Assembly (NCBI GenBank): GCA_964352425.1
Contig: CAYGRZ010000031.1
Span: forward strand, 1 to 19,706
Reading direction: 5' to 3'
Length of the DNA stretch: 19,706 nt
Source: JAMWCX01 sp964352425
Lineage (GTDB): Bacteria; Omnitrophota; Gorgyraeia; 2-01-FULL-45-10
Positions 1 to 7,398 of this stretch are shown here, piece after piece (within the stretch, counting starts at the first letter, position 1; each line of letters opens with the position of its first letter). Below the pieces are notes generated by a model. It ran no database searches, had not been told where the DNA came from, and saw only the letters and a program-made list of their open reading frames with translations. Both the position numbers and the translations under genes were made by a program.

Positions 1-39
1 CGACGAGCGGAAGGCGGGCCGTGAGGTCACCGCCTTCAT
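1..39 (-). CDS. possible 5' end of a gene downstream of rseP (partial)
   Basis: An ATG at 39-37 lies two bases after the rseP stop and stays open to the window edge, giving MKAVTSRPAFRSS. The close spacing would suit another gene of the same operon. No convincing Shine-Dalgarno sequence precedes it, and 13 residues are too few to identify a product. In many bacteria ispG or proS follows dxr-rseP, but nothing visible here decides between them or confirms that the frame is coding. Confidence 0.3.
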   Translation of the reverse strand, partial: MKAVTSRPAFRSS

Positions 40-41
40 GT

Positions 42-1127
42 TTAACGCCGAAAAATTTTCACTACCTTATCGAAGATGCCGAACTTCATGATGTCGCTGT
101 AAAATATGAATACCGTCAGCATGATGAGGAACGTCACCCCGATATTCGCGACGACCTCCTGCGCCTTTGCCGACAACGGCTTGCCCCGCAGCTTCTCGAG
201 CGCCAGAAATATGATGTGGCCTCCGTCAAGGACCGGCAGCGGCAGCACGTTGAAGATGGCCAGCGACGCGCTTAAGATGCCCATGATGAACAGTATGTGG
301 ATGAATCCCATCTTCGCGGCCTGCCCCGTGATCACGAATATCCCGATCGGCCCGGTCATCGAATCCTTGAGCGAAAGCCTGCCCGTCACGATCGACCAGA
401 GCGCCTTGTACGTATCGGTCGTGAGCCGCAACAGCTTCTTGCCGCCCATGTAAAACGACTTGGGGAACGAGTATTTCACGCGCTCGATCTTCGAGGACGG
501 CGAGACACCGATGAGCGCCCTCGTTATCTGGTTGCCGAAGATATCTTTCATCTTCCGCACCGTAGGGGTGATGCTCATCGGGAATGTTGTGCCGCCGCGC
601 TCTACCGTCAGGACGATCGGGGTTTCCGAATGTTTGTAGATCAGTTCGGTCATGTCCTCCCAGTACCTGACCGCCTTTCCGTCAACGGCGAGGACCTTAT
701 CGCCGACGGCGAGCCCCTGCCGGAGAGCCGGGTAATCTTTCAGGAGGCCGCCGATCTCGGTCGTCAGCGTCGGGCTGCCGAACATGAATATGACGGAAAA
801 GACAAGGAACGCCAGTATGTAGTTCAGCAGGGGGCCGGCGAATATTATCTTGAAACGGTCGCCGATCGATCGCGACAGGAACTCCCACCGCGCTCCGGCC
901 AGCTTTTCCCACGGCTCATCGCCGCCCATCTTCACATAGCCGCCAAGCGGTATGGCCGATATCAGGTACTCTGTCTCGCCTTTTTTCACCGATGCTATCT
1001 TCGGCCCGAAGCCGAACGAAAACCGTTCGACCCTCACGCCCAGGGTCTTGGCGACGATAAAATGGCCGAACTCATGCACTATGACCAGGATGCTTAAGAC
1101 CGCCAGGAACGATATTAACGATAACAA
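42..1127 (-). CDS. rseP: RseP-type site-2 intramembrane zinc metalloprotease (M50)
   Basis: Membrane-embedded zinc protease that in known homologues cleaves anti-sigma factors or remnant signal peptides within the membrane. The zinc motif HEFGH lies in the first transmembrane segment, a single PDZ domain follows (about residues 120-190), and the third metal ligand is in the C-terminal motif PVLDGG. Only one PDZ domain is seen, against two in E. coli RseP. The start is uncertain. An in-frame ATG at 1154 lies deep inside dxr and adds MGQRGSEVV. I prefer TTG at 1127: GAGG (1136-1133) sits 5 bases upstream, and the protein then begins MLSLISF, placing the zinc histidine at residue 18 as is usual in the family. 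With the TTG start the overlap with dxr is 13 bp, which suggests translational coupling. Family assignment is firm; the substrate is unknown. Confidence 0.95.
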   Translation of the reverse strand: MLSLISFLAVLSILVIVHEFGHFIVAKTLGVRVERFSFGFGPKIASVKKGETEYLISAIPLGGYVKMGGDEPWEKLAGARWEFLSRSIGDRFKIIFAGPLLNYILAFLVFSVIFMFGSPTLTTEIGGLLKDYPALRQGLAVGDKVLAVDGKAVRYWEDMTELIYKHSETPIVLTVERGGTTFPMSITPTVRKMKDIFGNQITRALIGVSPSSKIERVKYSFPKSFYMGGKKLLRLTTDTYKALWSIVTGRLSLKDSMTGPIGIFVITGQAAKMGFIHILFIMGILSASLAIFNVLPLPVLDGGHIIFLALEKLRGKPLSAKAQEVVANIGVTFLIMLTVFIFYSDIMKFGIFDKVVKIFRR

Positions 1128-2266
1128 AACGACCTCGCTTCCTCTCTGGCCCATCCGTCGGCATCCAGTATGCCGCCTATCGAAAGGGCATTGCCTTTTC
1201 TGTTCTTATGGCGCGACAAGACCTTCTCAATTATCACAGCTATCCCCGAAAACCTGATCGTGCCGTCGAGGTAGCACTTCACCGCCTCCTCGCCCGCGGC
1301 GCAGAGGACCGCCGGCGCGGTCCCGCCGGAAGAGGCGGCTTCGCGCGCCAGGCCGAGGCACGGGAACTTGCCCTCATCCGGCGCGCGGAACGTGAGGTGA
1401 GAGACCTTCGCGAAATCGACCCTTTTGACGATCGCCTTTGCGCGCTCCGGGTACGTCAGCGCATACTGTATCGGAAGCCTCATGTCCGGCATGGCCATCT
1501 GGGCGAGCACCGCCCCGTCGGCGAACTCGACCATCGAATGGACGATCGCTTCCGGATGTATCAGCACCTCTATGCGTGTATGGTCGACACCGAAGAGGTT
1601 TTCTGCCTCTATTATCTCGAGGCCCTTGTTCATCATCGTCGCGGAATCGACGGATATCTTCCTGCCCATATTCCACTTCGGATGGCGCAGGATAAAGCTG
1701 CGCGGCAGATGGTCGAACCGGCTCGCGGCGATATCGAGGAGCGGCCCGCCGCTTCCGGTAAGGTATATCTTCGAAAGGTATGCGCCCTTCCCGTCGACGC
1801 ATTGGAATATCGCGCTGTGCTCGCTGTCGATGGGGACTATCCTGACCTTATGCCGGCCGGCAAGGGACATCACCAGCGGGCCGCCGCTCACCAGGGCCTC
1901 TTTGTTTGCCAGCGCCACGTTCTTCTTATGCTTGATTGCGGCCAGAAGCGGGACGAGGCATGCATTACCGCTGATCGCGAATACCACGGTGTCGACATCG
2001 CCGCGCGATGCTATCTCCTGCAATCCCTGCCGGCCGTGTACGATGACGGTGCCGGGACTGACCAGCTTTTTGGCTGAATGCGCGAGGATCGCGTTTCCGA
2101 CGCAGATGATCCTCGGGCGGAAGGCGCGCGCCTGCCGCACCAGCAGCCTGATGTTCGAATCGGCGGAGAGGCCGACGACTTTGAAGCCGCCACGTAACCG
2201 GCGGACGACGTCAAGAGTATTGACTCCTATCGAGCCGGTCGATCCTAATACGGCTATATTTTTCAT
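1115..2266 (-). CDS. dxr: 1-deoxy-D-xylulose 5-phosphate reductoisomerase
   Basis: Second step of the MEP pathway: NADPH-dependent rearrangement and reduction of DXP to 2-C-methyl-D-erythritol 4-phosphate, in the cytoplasm. The 383-residue protein has the N-terminal nucleotide-binding motif GSTGSIG (residues 8-14), the ANKEALVSGG segment, IPIDSEHSAIFQC with the metal-site aspartate and glutamate, the SGGPLLD and HPKWNMG substrate-binding segments, and NKGLEIIEA. The length is normal for the family. Its ATG overlaps the cdsA stop as ATGA (2266-2263), with only a weak ribosome site, so translation is probably coupled to cdsA. It supplies isoprenoid precursors for the product of uppS in the same operon. 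Confidence 0.97.
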   Translation of the reverse strand: MKNIAVLGSTGSIGVNTLDVVRRLRGGFKVVGLSADSNIRLLVRQARAFRPRIICVGNAILAHSAKKLVSPGTVIVHGRQGLQEIASRGDVDTVVFAISGNACLVPLLAAIKHKKNVALANKEALVSGGPLVMSLAGRHKVRIVPIDSEHSAIFQCVDGKGAYLSKIYLTGSGGPLLDIAASRFDHLPRSFILRHPKWNMGRKISVDSATMMNKGLEIIEAENLFGVDHTRIEVLIHPEAIVHSMVEFADGAVLAQMAMPDMRLPIQYALTYPERAKAIVKRVDFAKVSHLTFRAPDEGKFPCLGLAREAASSGGTAPAVLCAAGEEAVKCYLDGTIRFSGIAVIIEKVLSRHKNRKGNALSIGGILDADGWAREEARSFCYR

Positions 2267-3087
2267 CGCTTCATCAGCACTTCCACGTAGAAATAGAATA
2301 TCGGCGCCGTGAAGAGCAGGCTGTCGATCAGGTCCAGCATACCGCCGAACCCCGAGAGTATCGAGCCGGCATCCTTAACGCCGCAATCCCTCTTCAGCAG
2401 CGACTCGGCCAGGTCGCCGACCTGCGCGAGTATGCCGAGCAGGAACCCGAGCACGACCAGGTGGCCGTACGGGAAACTCGGCAGATATGCCTTGCTCGCT
2501 ACCGCGGTCACGACGCTGAAAGCCAGTCCGCCGATCGTGCCCTCGACCGTCTTGTGCGGGCTTATCCGCGGGATCAGGCTTCGCCTGCCCATCGTGCTCC
2601 CGACGAGGTACGCCCCCACGTCCCCCATCTTGGTGACGAGGACTACGAACCCGACCAAGAGTGTGCCTCCCGGCATGAACTTCAGCTTGACGAAGAACGA
2701 GAAAAACCATGCGATGTAGAGAAGCCCGAACAGCGTCACCGCGATGCTCGCCAGCGCCTGCGCGCTGTCGCGCCTGGTGAACTGGAGGACGAATATGAAC
2801 AGGCACGCGATCACGATAAAGAACGGCTCGAGCGTAAAATACCCCTCCATGCCTTTCTGGAAATATACCATGACCGGGATGAGCATCCCTACGACGATGC
2901 CGAAGTACTTATAGACGACGATGCCCTTCCTCTCGACGCTCGCGAAATATTCCGAAAGCGCGCATCCTATCATGCCGGAGGCAAGAAGCGTGAAGACCCA
3001 GTTAGGGAAGAAGAACGTGACGATCACGACGAGTGTGACCATCAGCGTGCTGGTCACGATCCTCCCGGCAAGCGAATGGTTATCCAC
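2263..3087 (-). CDS. cdsA: phosphatidate cytidylyltransferase (CDP-diacylglycerol synthase)
   Basis: Integral membrane enzyme that joins CTP and phosphatidic acid to give CDP-diacylglycerol and pyrophosphate, the branch point of phospholipid synthesis. The 274 residues are mostly hydrophobic, with several predicted membrane helices. The C-terminal CTP_transf_1 signature is present at about 229-256: SLLKR, then KD (238-239), then GFGG and LDLIDS. Two usually conserved positions differ: the usual HGG is FGG (247-249) and the usual DR is DL (252-253). The metal-binding aspartates remain. The start is GTG at 3087 behind a strong AGGAGG inside the end of uppS, giving an 8-bp overlap. Membership is clear from the preserved SxxKR...KD pattern. 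Confidence 0.93.
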   Translation of the reverse strand: MDNHSLAGRIVTSTLMVTLVVIVTFFFPNWVFTLLASGMIGCALSEYFASVERKGIVVYKYFGIVVGMLIPVMVYFQKGMEGYFTLEPFFIVIACLFIFVLQFTRRDSAQALASIAVTLFGLLYIAWFFSFFVKLKFMPGGTLLVGFVVLVTKMGDVGAYLVGSTMGRRSLIPRISPHKTVEGTIGGLAFSVVTAVASKAYLPSFPYGHLVVLGFLLGILAQVGDLAESLLKRDCGVKDAGSILSGFGGMLDLIDSLLFTAPIFYFYVEVLMKR

Positions 3088-3787
3088 CGAACCTCCTTTC
3101 CCTGTCCTGGTACTCGGCGACCGCTTTCCTGAAATCCTCTTTCCCGAAATCGGGCCATAGCGTCTTCGTTACATATATCTCGGCATACGATAACTGCCAG
3201 ATCAGGAAATTCGATATCCTGAACTCGCCCGAGGTCCGTATCATGAGGTCCGGGTCGGGCAGGTCCTTCGTATAGAGATAGCGCGAGAAGAGCGCCTCGT
3301 CAATATCATCCGCGCTCATCCTGCCCGCCTTCACGTCAACGGCTAACGCCCGCGCGGCGTCGACGATCTCCGCGCGGCCTCCGTAATTGAGCGCAATGTT
3401 GAGGATGAAGGCCGTGTTACCGGCGGTCATCGCCACCGTCCGGGCTATCTTATCCTGTAACCGGGCCGGCAGCTCCCGGGTCCTGCCGATGACCGACAAC
3501 CTGACATTATTCTTATGGAGCCTCTCGGCCTCCCGGTCGATATAGTCTTCGAGAAGCCGGAAGAGAGAGCCAACCTCTTCCTTCGGCCGTTTCCAGTTCT
3601 CGGTCGAAAACGCGTATAGCGTCAGGATCTTCACGCCGAGTTCCCTGGCGGCCTCCATAACCTGCTCGACCGACTTCACGCCGGCGCGGTGGCCGGCGAT
3701 CTTCGGGAGGTGGCGCCTGGTCGCCCACCTGCCGTTACCGTCCATTATGATGGCAACATGCTGAGGTATTTTTTCTGGGTTACTCAT
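3080..3787 (-). CDS. uppS: isoprenyl transferase (undecaprenyl diphosphate synthase family)
   Basis: Cis-prenyltransferase that condenses isopentenyl diphosphate onto farnesyl diphosphate to make the C55 lipid carrier for peptidoglycan and LPS sugars. Each condensation releases pyrophosphate. All family signatures are visible: IIMDGNGRWA with the catalytic Asp, GHRAG, YAFSTENWKRP, NYGGRAEI, and the C-terminal RTSGE...NFLIWQLSYAEIY. The final arginine/WPDF region is also normal. I chose ATG at 3787 because the upstream in-frame GTG at 3793 has no ribosome site, while the ATG has a weak AAAGTG. It heads the uppS-cdsA-dxr-rseP cluster. The 203-bp gap before it, after hppA, carries a mirrored repeat, so this cluster may have its own promoter or depend on read-through. 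Confidence 0.96.
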   Translation of the reverse strand: MSNPEKIPQHVAIIMDGNGRWATRRHLPKIAGHRAGVKSVEQVMEAARELGVKILTLYAFSTENWKRPKEEVGSLFRLLEDYIDREAERLHKNNVRLSVIGRTRELPARLQDKIARTVAMTAGNTAFILNIALNYGGRAEIVDAARALAVDVKAGRMSADDIDEALFSRYLYTKDLPDPDLMIRTSGEFRISNFLIWQLSYAEIYVTKTLWPDFGKEDFRKAVAEYQDRERRFGG

Positions 3788-3804
3788 AGACACTTTAAAG
3801 GACA

Positions 3805-3919
3805 GAGTACAAAGAACAAATTACAGACAGAGAACAAAGTCAAAAAAGAGTCTAAATATTTGTCATTATCCTTTTGTCTTTTGACTTTGTTTGTACTCTG
3901 TTCTTTGTAATCTGTTCTC
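3805..3919. repeat. two opposed 7-bp-period arrays forming an imperfect inverted repeat
   Basis: The left arm on the + strand (3805-3843) reads GAGTACA, AAGAACA, AATTACA, a 4-base GACA interruption, GAGAACA, AAGTCAA. The right arm read on the minus strand (3919-3881) is GAGAACA, GATTACA, AAGAACA, GAGTACA, a 4-base AACA interruption, AAGTCAA. The shared unit is approximately RANNACA. The arms face each other across about 37 AT-rich bases and could pair imperfectly in RNA or as a cruciform. The structure fills most of the hppA-uppS gap. No open reading frame or mobile-element gene accompanies it. Confidence 0.85.
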
Positions 3920-3929
3920 TATATGACAA

Positions 3930-3951
3930 TAGGGGACCCGCTAGTCCCCTA
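3930..3951. repeat. hairpin with TAGGGGAC/GTCCCCTA arms downstream of hppA
   Basis: An 8-bp perfect stem (TAGGGGAC, 6-base loop CCGCTA, GTCCCCTA) lies 39 bases after the hppA stop. Its outer bases match the ends of the palindromes at 16025-16050 and 16092-16123, so it may be a member of the same repeat family. It could end the hppA transcript, but no T-run follows on the minus strand, so it is not a typical intrinsic terminator. Confidence 0.6.
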
Positions 3952-3990
3952 CTAATATCCTTAATAGCACATATCGCCGGCTGCCGTCAT

Positions 3991-6102
3991 CTACTTTATC
4001 AGCGTATACGTCATGATGAACGATGCGAAGACTATAGAGACCATCGACATCAGTTTTATCAGTATGTTGAGGCTCGGGCCGGACGTGTCTTTGAACGGGT
4101 CGCCGACCGTGTCGCCGACGACGGCAGCTTTGTGGGCCTGCGAGCCCTTCCCGCCGTAATTGCCCTCCTCGACGTATTTCTTCGCGTTATCCCATGAGCC
4201 GCCGGAATTGGCCATCATGATGGCGAGCACGAAGCCGGAAACGGTCGCGCCGGTGAGCATGCCCGTGACGCTGTCGATGCCGGCCACGATGCCCACAATG
4301 ACCGGCGCGGTGATAGCCATCAGCGACGGCACTATCATCTCTCTCTGGGCCGCGGCCGTGACTATCTTGACGCACCTGGCATAATCGGGCTTTGCCCTGC
4401 CTTCCATGATGCCCGCTATCTCCTTGAACTGGCGCCTCACTTCAACCACGACACCGCCCGCCGCGCGGCCTACCGCCTTCATCGTCATCGAGCAGAACAC
4501 GAACGGCAGCATGCCGCCGATAAAGAGGCCGATGAGCGTCTTCGGGTTCATCATCGAAAGATCGATCCTGCCGCCGAGTATCTGGATCTGGTCGCGGTAC
4601 GCCGCTATCAGCGCGAGCGCCGTAAGCGCCGCGGAACCTATCGCGAACCCCTTGCCCGTCGCCGCTGTGGTATTGCCGAGCGCGTCGAGCGCGTCCGTCC
4701 TCTGGCGTACCTCCTTGGGCTGATGGGTCATCTCGGCGTTGCCGCCGGCATTATCCGCGACCGGGCCGTACGCATCGGTCGCCAGCGTTATCCCGAGAGT
4801 TGAAAGCATTCCCACGGCGGATATGGCGACGCCGTAAAGCCCCATATTTGCATTCGCCGCGCCGCCCGAGAGGTAATAGCTCGCCATGATCGCGGCGCAG
4901 ACCACCACGACGGGTACAAACGTCGACATCATCCCGACCGATAACCCGCTTATGATGACGGTGGCCGGCCCCGTGAGGGTCTGGTGCGCGACCTCCCTGG
5001 TCGGCTTATATGTGCTCGAGGTGAAGTATTCCGTAGAAAGGCCTATGATCACACCGGCCACGAGGCCGGCAAGGACCGACCAGTATATGCCTATGTACTG
5101 CATGCCGAGGACGTGTTTGACAACGAAGAACGAGACGACAGCTACGATGATCGAGCTCGAGAAGACGCCGCGTCTCAAGGCCATCAGCAGCGCGCCCTGT
5201 TCCGCTTTCTCTCCTGTCCTTACGAAGAATGTCCCTATGATCGACGCCACGACGCCAACGGCGGCCATGACCATCGGTATCGTGACCGACTGGAGGCCCA
5301 GCCCCAGGCCTCCGAACGCGGCGACGCCGAGCGCCGATGTGGCGACGATGGAACCGACGTATGACTCGTAGAGGTCCGCGCCCATTCCCGCGACGTCACC
5401 GACATTATCACCGACATTATCCGCTATGACGGCGGGGTTACGCGGATCGTCTTCAGGTATTCCCGCTTCGACCTTTCCGACCAGGTCCGCACCGACATCC
5501 GCGGCCTTCGTGAATATGCCGCCGCCGACCCTGGCGAAGAGCGCCTGGGAACTCGCGCCCATACCGAAGCAGAGCATCGTGGAGGTGATGGCGCCGAGTT
5601 TGTCCATTCCGTGCGTCGTCGGATGGCTCGCATACCACCAGTCGAGAAAATAGTACCATATCGACAGGTCCAGCAGGCCCAGCCCGACTACGACAAGCCC
5701 CATCACGGCGCCCGAGGAGAACGCGACGGTGAGAGCGGCGTTCAGGCTCCCCTTTGCCGCATTCGTGGTCCTGGCGCTCGAGTTTGTGGCCATGGTCATG
5801 CCGATAAAACCGGACATACCGGAGAAGAACCCGCCGGTAAGGAACGCGAACGGGACGAATATAGGAAGATGGCCTTTTAACGCAAGCGTTATCAGGATGA
5901 CAAACATCGCGCCGAAAAAAATGGCGACGCCGGTATACTGCCTCTTCAGGTAGGCGCGGGAGCCCTCCCTGACAGCATCCGCTATCATCACCATGTCGTC
6001 GGTCCCCTCGCTCTTCTTCATTATCCTGGCCGCCAGGTACGCAGCGAACCCGAGCGCCAGGATAGAGCCGAGAGGAGCTAAAACAAGCAGATCAAAGTGC
6101 AT
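3991..6102 (-). CDS. hppA: membrane-bound ion-translocating pyrophosphatase, K+-dependent type
   Basis: Multi-helix membrane pump that hydrolyses pyrophosphate and moves H+ and/or Na+ across the membrane. Family landmarks (numbered from GTG 6105) are DVGADLVGK (203-211), EDDPRNPAVIADNVGDNVGD (218-237), DLYE (244-247), and C-terminal DAYGPVADNAGG and GDTVGDPFKDTSGP. The segment GNTTAATGKG has Ala481 and Gly484. In studied enzymes Ala and Gly at these positions mark the K+-dependent class, whereas Lys marks K+ independence. The glutamate of DLYE is kept, as in many Na+-pumping members, but ion specificity cannot be settled by eye. ATG 6102 is preferred because AAGGAG is 7 bases upstream; GTG 6105 overlaps the purA TAG. 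Tight linkage to purA implies cotranscription. Confidence 0.96.
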   Translation of the reverse strand: MHFDLLVLAPLGSILALGFAAYLAARIMKKSEGTDDMVMIADAVREGSRAYLKRQYTGVAIFFGAMFVILITLALKGHLPIFVPFAFLTGGFFSGMSGFIGMTMATNSSARTTNAAKGSLNAALTVAFSSGAVMGLVVVGLGLLDLSIWYYFLDWWYASHPTTHGMDKLGAITSTMLCFGMGASSQALFARVGGGIFTKAADVGADLVGKVEAGIPEDDPRNPAVIADNVGDNVGDVAGMGADLYESYVGSIVATSALGVAAFGGLGLGLQSVTIPMVMAAVGVVASIIGTFFVRTGEKAEQGALLMALRRGVFSSSIIVAVVSFFVVKHVLGMQYIGIYWSVLAGLVAGVIIGLSTEYFTSSTYKPTREVAHQTLTGPATVIISGLSVGMMSTFVPVVVVCAAIMASYYLSGGAANANMGLYGVAISAVGMLSTLGITLATDAYGPVADNAGGNAEMTHQPKEVRQRTDALDALGNTTAATGKGFAIGSAALTALALIAAYRDQIQILGGRIDLSMMNPKTLIGLFIGGMLPFVFCSMTMKAVGRAAGGVVVEVRRQFKEIAGIMEGRAKPDYARCVKIVTAAAQREMIVPSLMAITAPVIVGIVAGIDSVTGMLTGATVSGFVLAIMMANSGGSWDNAKKYVEEGNYGGKGSQAHKAAVVGDTVGDPFKDTSGPSLNILIKLMSMVSIVFASFIMTYTLIK

Positions 6103-6104
6103 CA

Positions 6105-7379
6105 CTATGCTCCTTTCGGGAATGTTTGGCTTCTTTCGGAACCGACCGAAATAAGCACTATCTTTGTATGTAACAGGGCCTGCACCCTCTTCAGGTAATT
6201 CTTCGCATTTCCGGGAAGCTTCGCGTACAACGTCACCCCGGTCGTGTCTGACTTCCAGCCGGGCAGCTCTTCATAAATCGGCTCGCAGGCGGTAAGCGCT
6301 TTTATGCTGGAAGGAAAATCGTTATACACTTTCCCGTTATACCTGTAGCCGGTGCATATCCTGAGCGAATCGAGGTCATCGAGGACATCGAGTTTCGTGA
6401 CGACGATCTCATCTATGCCATTCACCATGATCGAGTGCGCGACGATGACCGCGTCGAACCAGCCGCACCTGCGCGGACGCCCCGTCGTGGCGCCGAACTC
6501 CTTGCCCTTCCGCCGTATCCTGTCCATCAGGTCCGGCCCGAACTCCGTCGGGAACGGCCCTTCGCCGACCCTCGTCGTATACGCCTTGACCACGCCGATC
6601 ACCTTGTCTATCCTGGTCGGCCCGACGCCGGTGCCCGTCGAAGCGCCGCCGGCGGAGGAGTTGGACGACGTGACGAACGGGTAGGTCCCGTAATCGACGT
6701 CCAGGAGCGTGCCCTGGGCCCCCTCGAAGAGGACCCTCTTTTTCTTCCTGATCGCGTCGTTCAGCAGGCGTTTCGTATTGCAGACATACTTCTTTATCTT
6801 TTCGCCGTAATCGAGATATTCGCCATAGAGCTCATCGAAAGAAAAATTCTCCACGCCGTATATCTTTGTGAGGACCGAGTTCTTCTCGTCGAGGTTCGAC
6901 TGCAGCTTCTCCCGCAAGGTATCCGCTTCCAGCAGGTCGATGATCCTGATGCCTGAGCGCGCCACCTTATCGGCATAACAGGGCCCGATGCCCCTCTTCG
7001 TCGTCCCGATCTTTTTCTTCTTCTGCTCTTTCAGCTCGTCGAGCGTCCTGTGGTAAGGGAATATCACGTGCGCCTCTTCGCTGATGAAGAGCCTGCCGTC
7101 GACGCTTACCCCCCGCTTCTCGAGCATCGCTATCTCTTCCAGGAGCGCCTTCGGGTCGATCACGACGCCGTTACCTATGACGCATACCGTCCCCCTATGC
7201 AGGATACCGGACGGTATCAGGTGCAGGACGAACGAATCCTTCCCCACCACCACCGTGTGGCCGGCGTTGTTACCGCCCTGGTACCTGGCGACATAGTCGG
7301 ACCTTGCGGAGAATATGTCTATAACCTTGCCCTTCCCCTCGTCTCCCCACTGCGCTCCGACAATGACTATATTTGACAT
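6105..7379 (-). CDS. purA: adenylosuccinate synthetase
   Basis: Catalyses GTP-dependent joining of IMP and aspartate to form adenylosuccinate, the first committed step to AMP. The 424-residue protein shows the N-terminal P-loop-like WGDEGKGKV with the catalytic Asp, NNAGHTVV with the catalytic His, the GTTKRGIGPCYADK segment, QGTLLDVDYGTYPFVTSS, the IMP-site GPFPTE, ATTGRPRRCGWFD, and a C-terminal ISVGSERSQT. Nothing is missing. A good ribosome site (AAAAGGAAAAGC) lies directly before ATG 7379, only 19 bp after the upstream gene. The stop overlaps the hppA start region (TAGTGATG). Confidence 0.98.
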   Translation of the reverse strand: MSNIVIVGAQWGDEGKGKVIDIFSARSDYVARYQGGNNAGHTVVVGKDSFVLHLIPSGILHRGTVCVIGNGVVIDPKALLEEIAMLEKRGVSVDGRLFISEEAHVIFPYHRTLDELKEQKKKKIGTTKRGIGPCYADKVARSGIRIIDLLEADTLREKLQSNLDEKNSVLTKIYGVENFSFDELYGEYLDYGEKIKKYVCNTKRLLNDAIRKKKRVLFEGAQGTLLDVDYGTYPFVTSSNSSAGGASTGTGVGPTRIDKVIGVVKAYTTRVGEGPFPTEFGPDLMDRIRRKGKEFGATTGRPRRCGWFDAVIVAHSIMVNGIDEIVVTKLDVLDDLDSLRICTGYRYNGKVYNDFPSSIKALTACEPIYEELPGWKSDTTGVTLYAKLPGNAKNYLKRVQALLHTKIVLISVGSERSQTFPKGA

Positions 7380-7398
7380 GCTTTTCCTTTTACCAATC

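Noticed and set aside
3930..3951. Hairpin as a standard intrinsic terminator of hppA
   Set aside because: The stem is suitable, but no T-run follows it on the minus strand, so it is listed only as a repeat.
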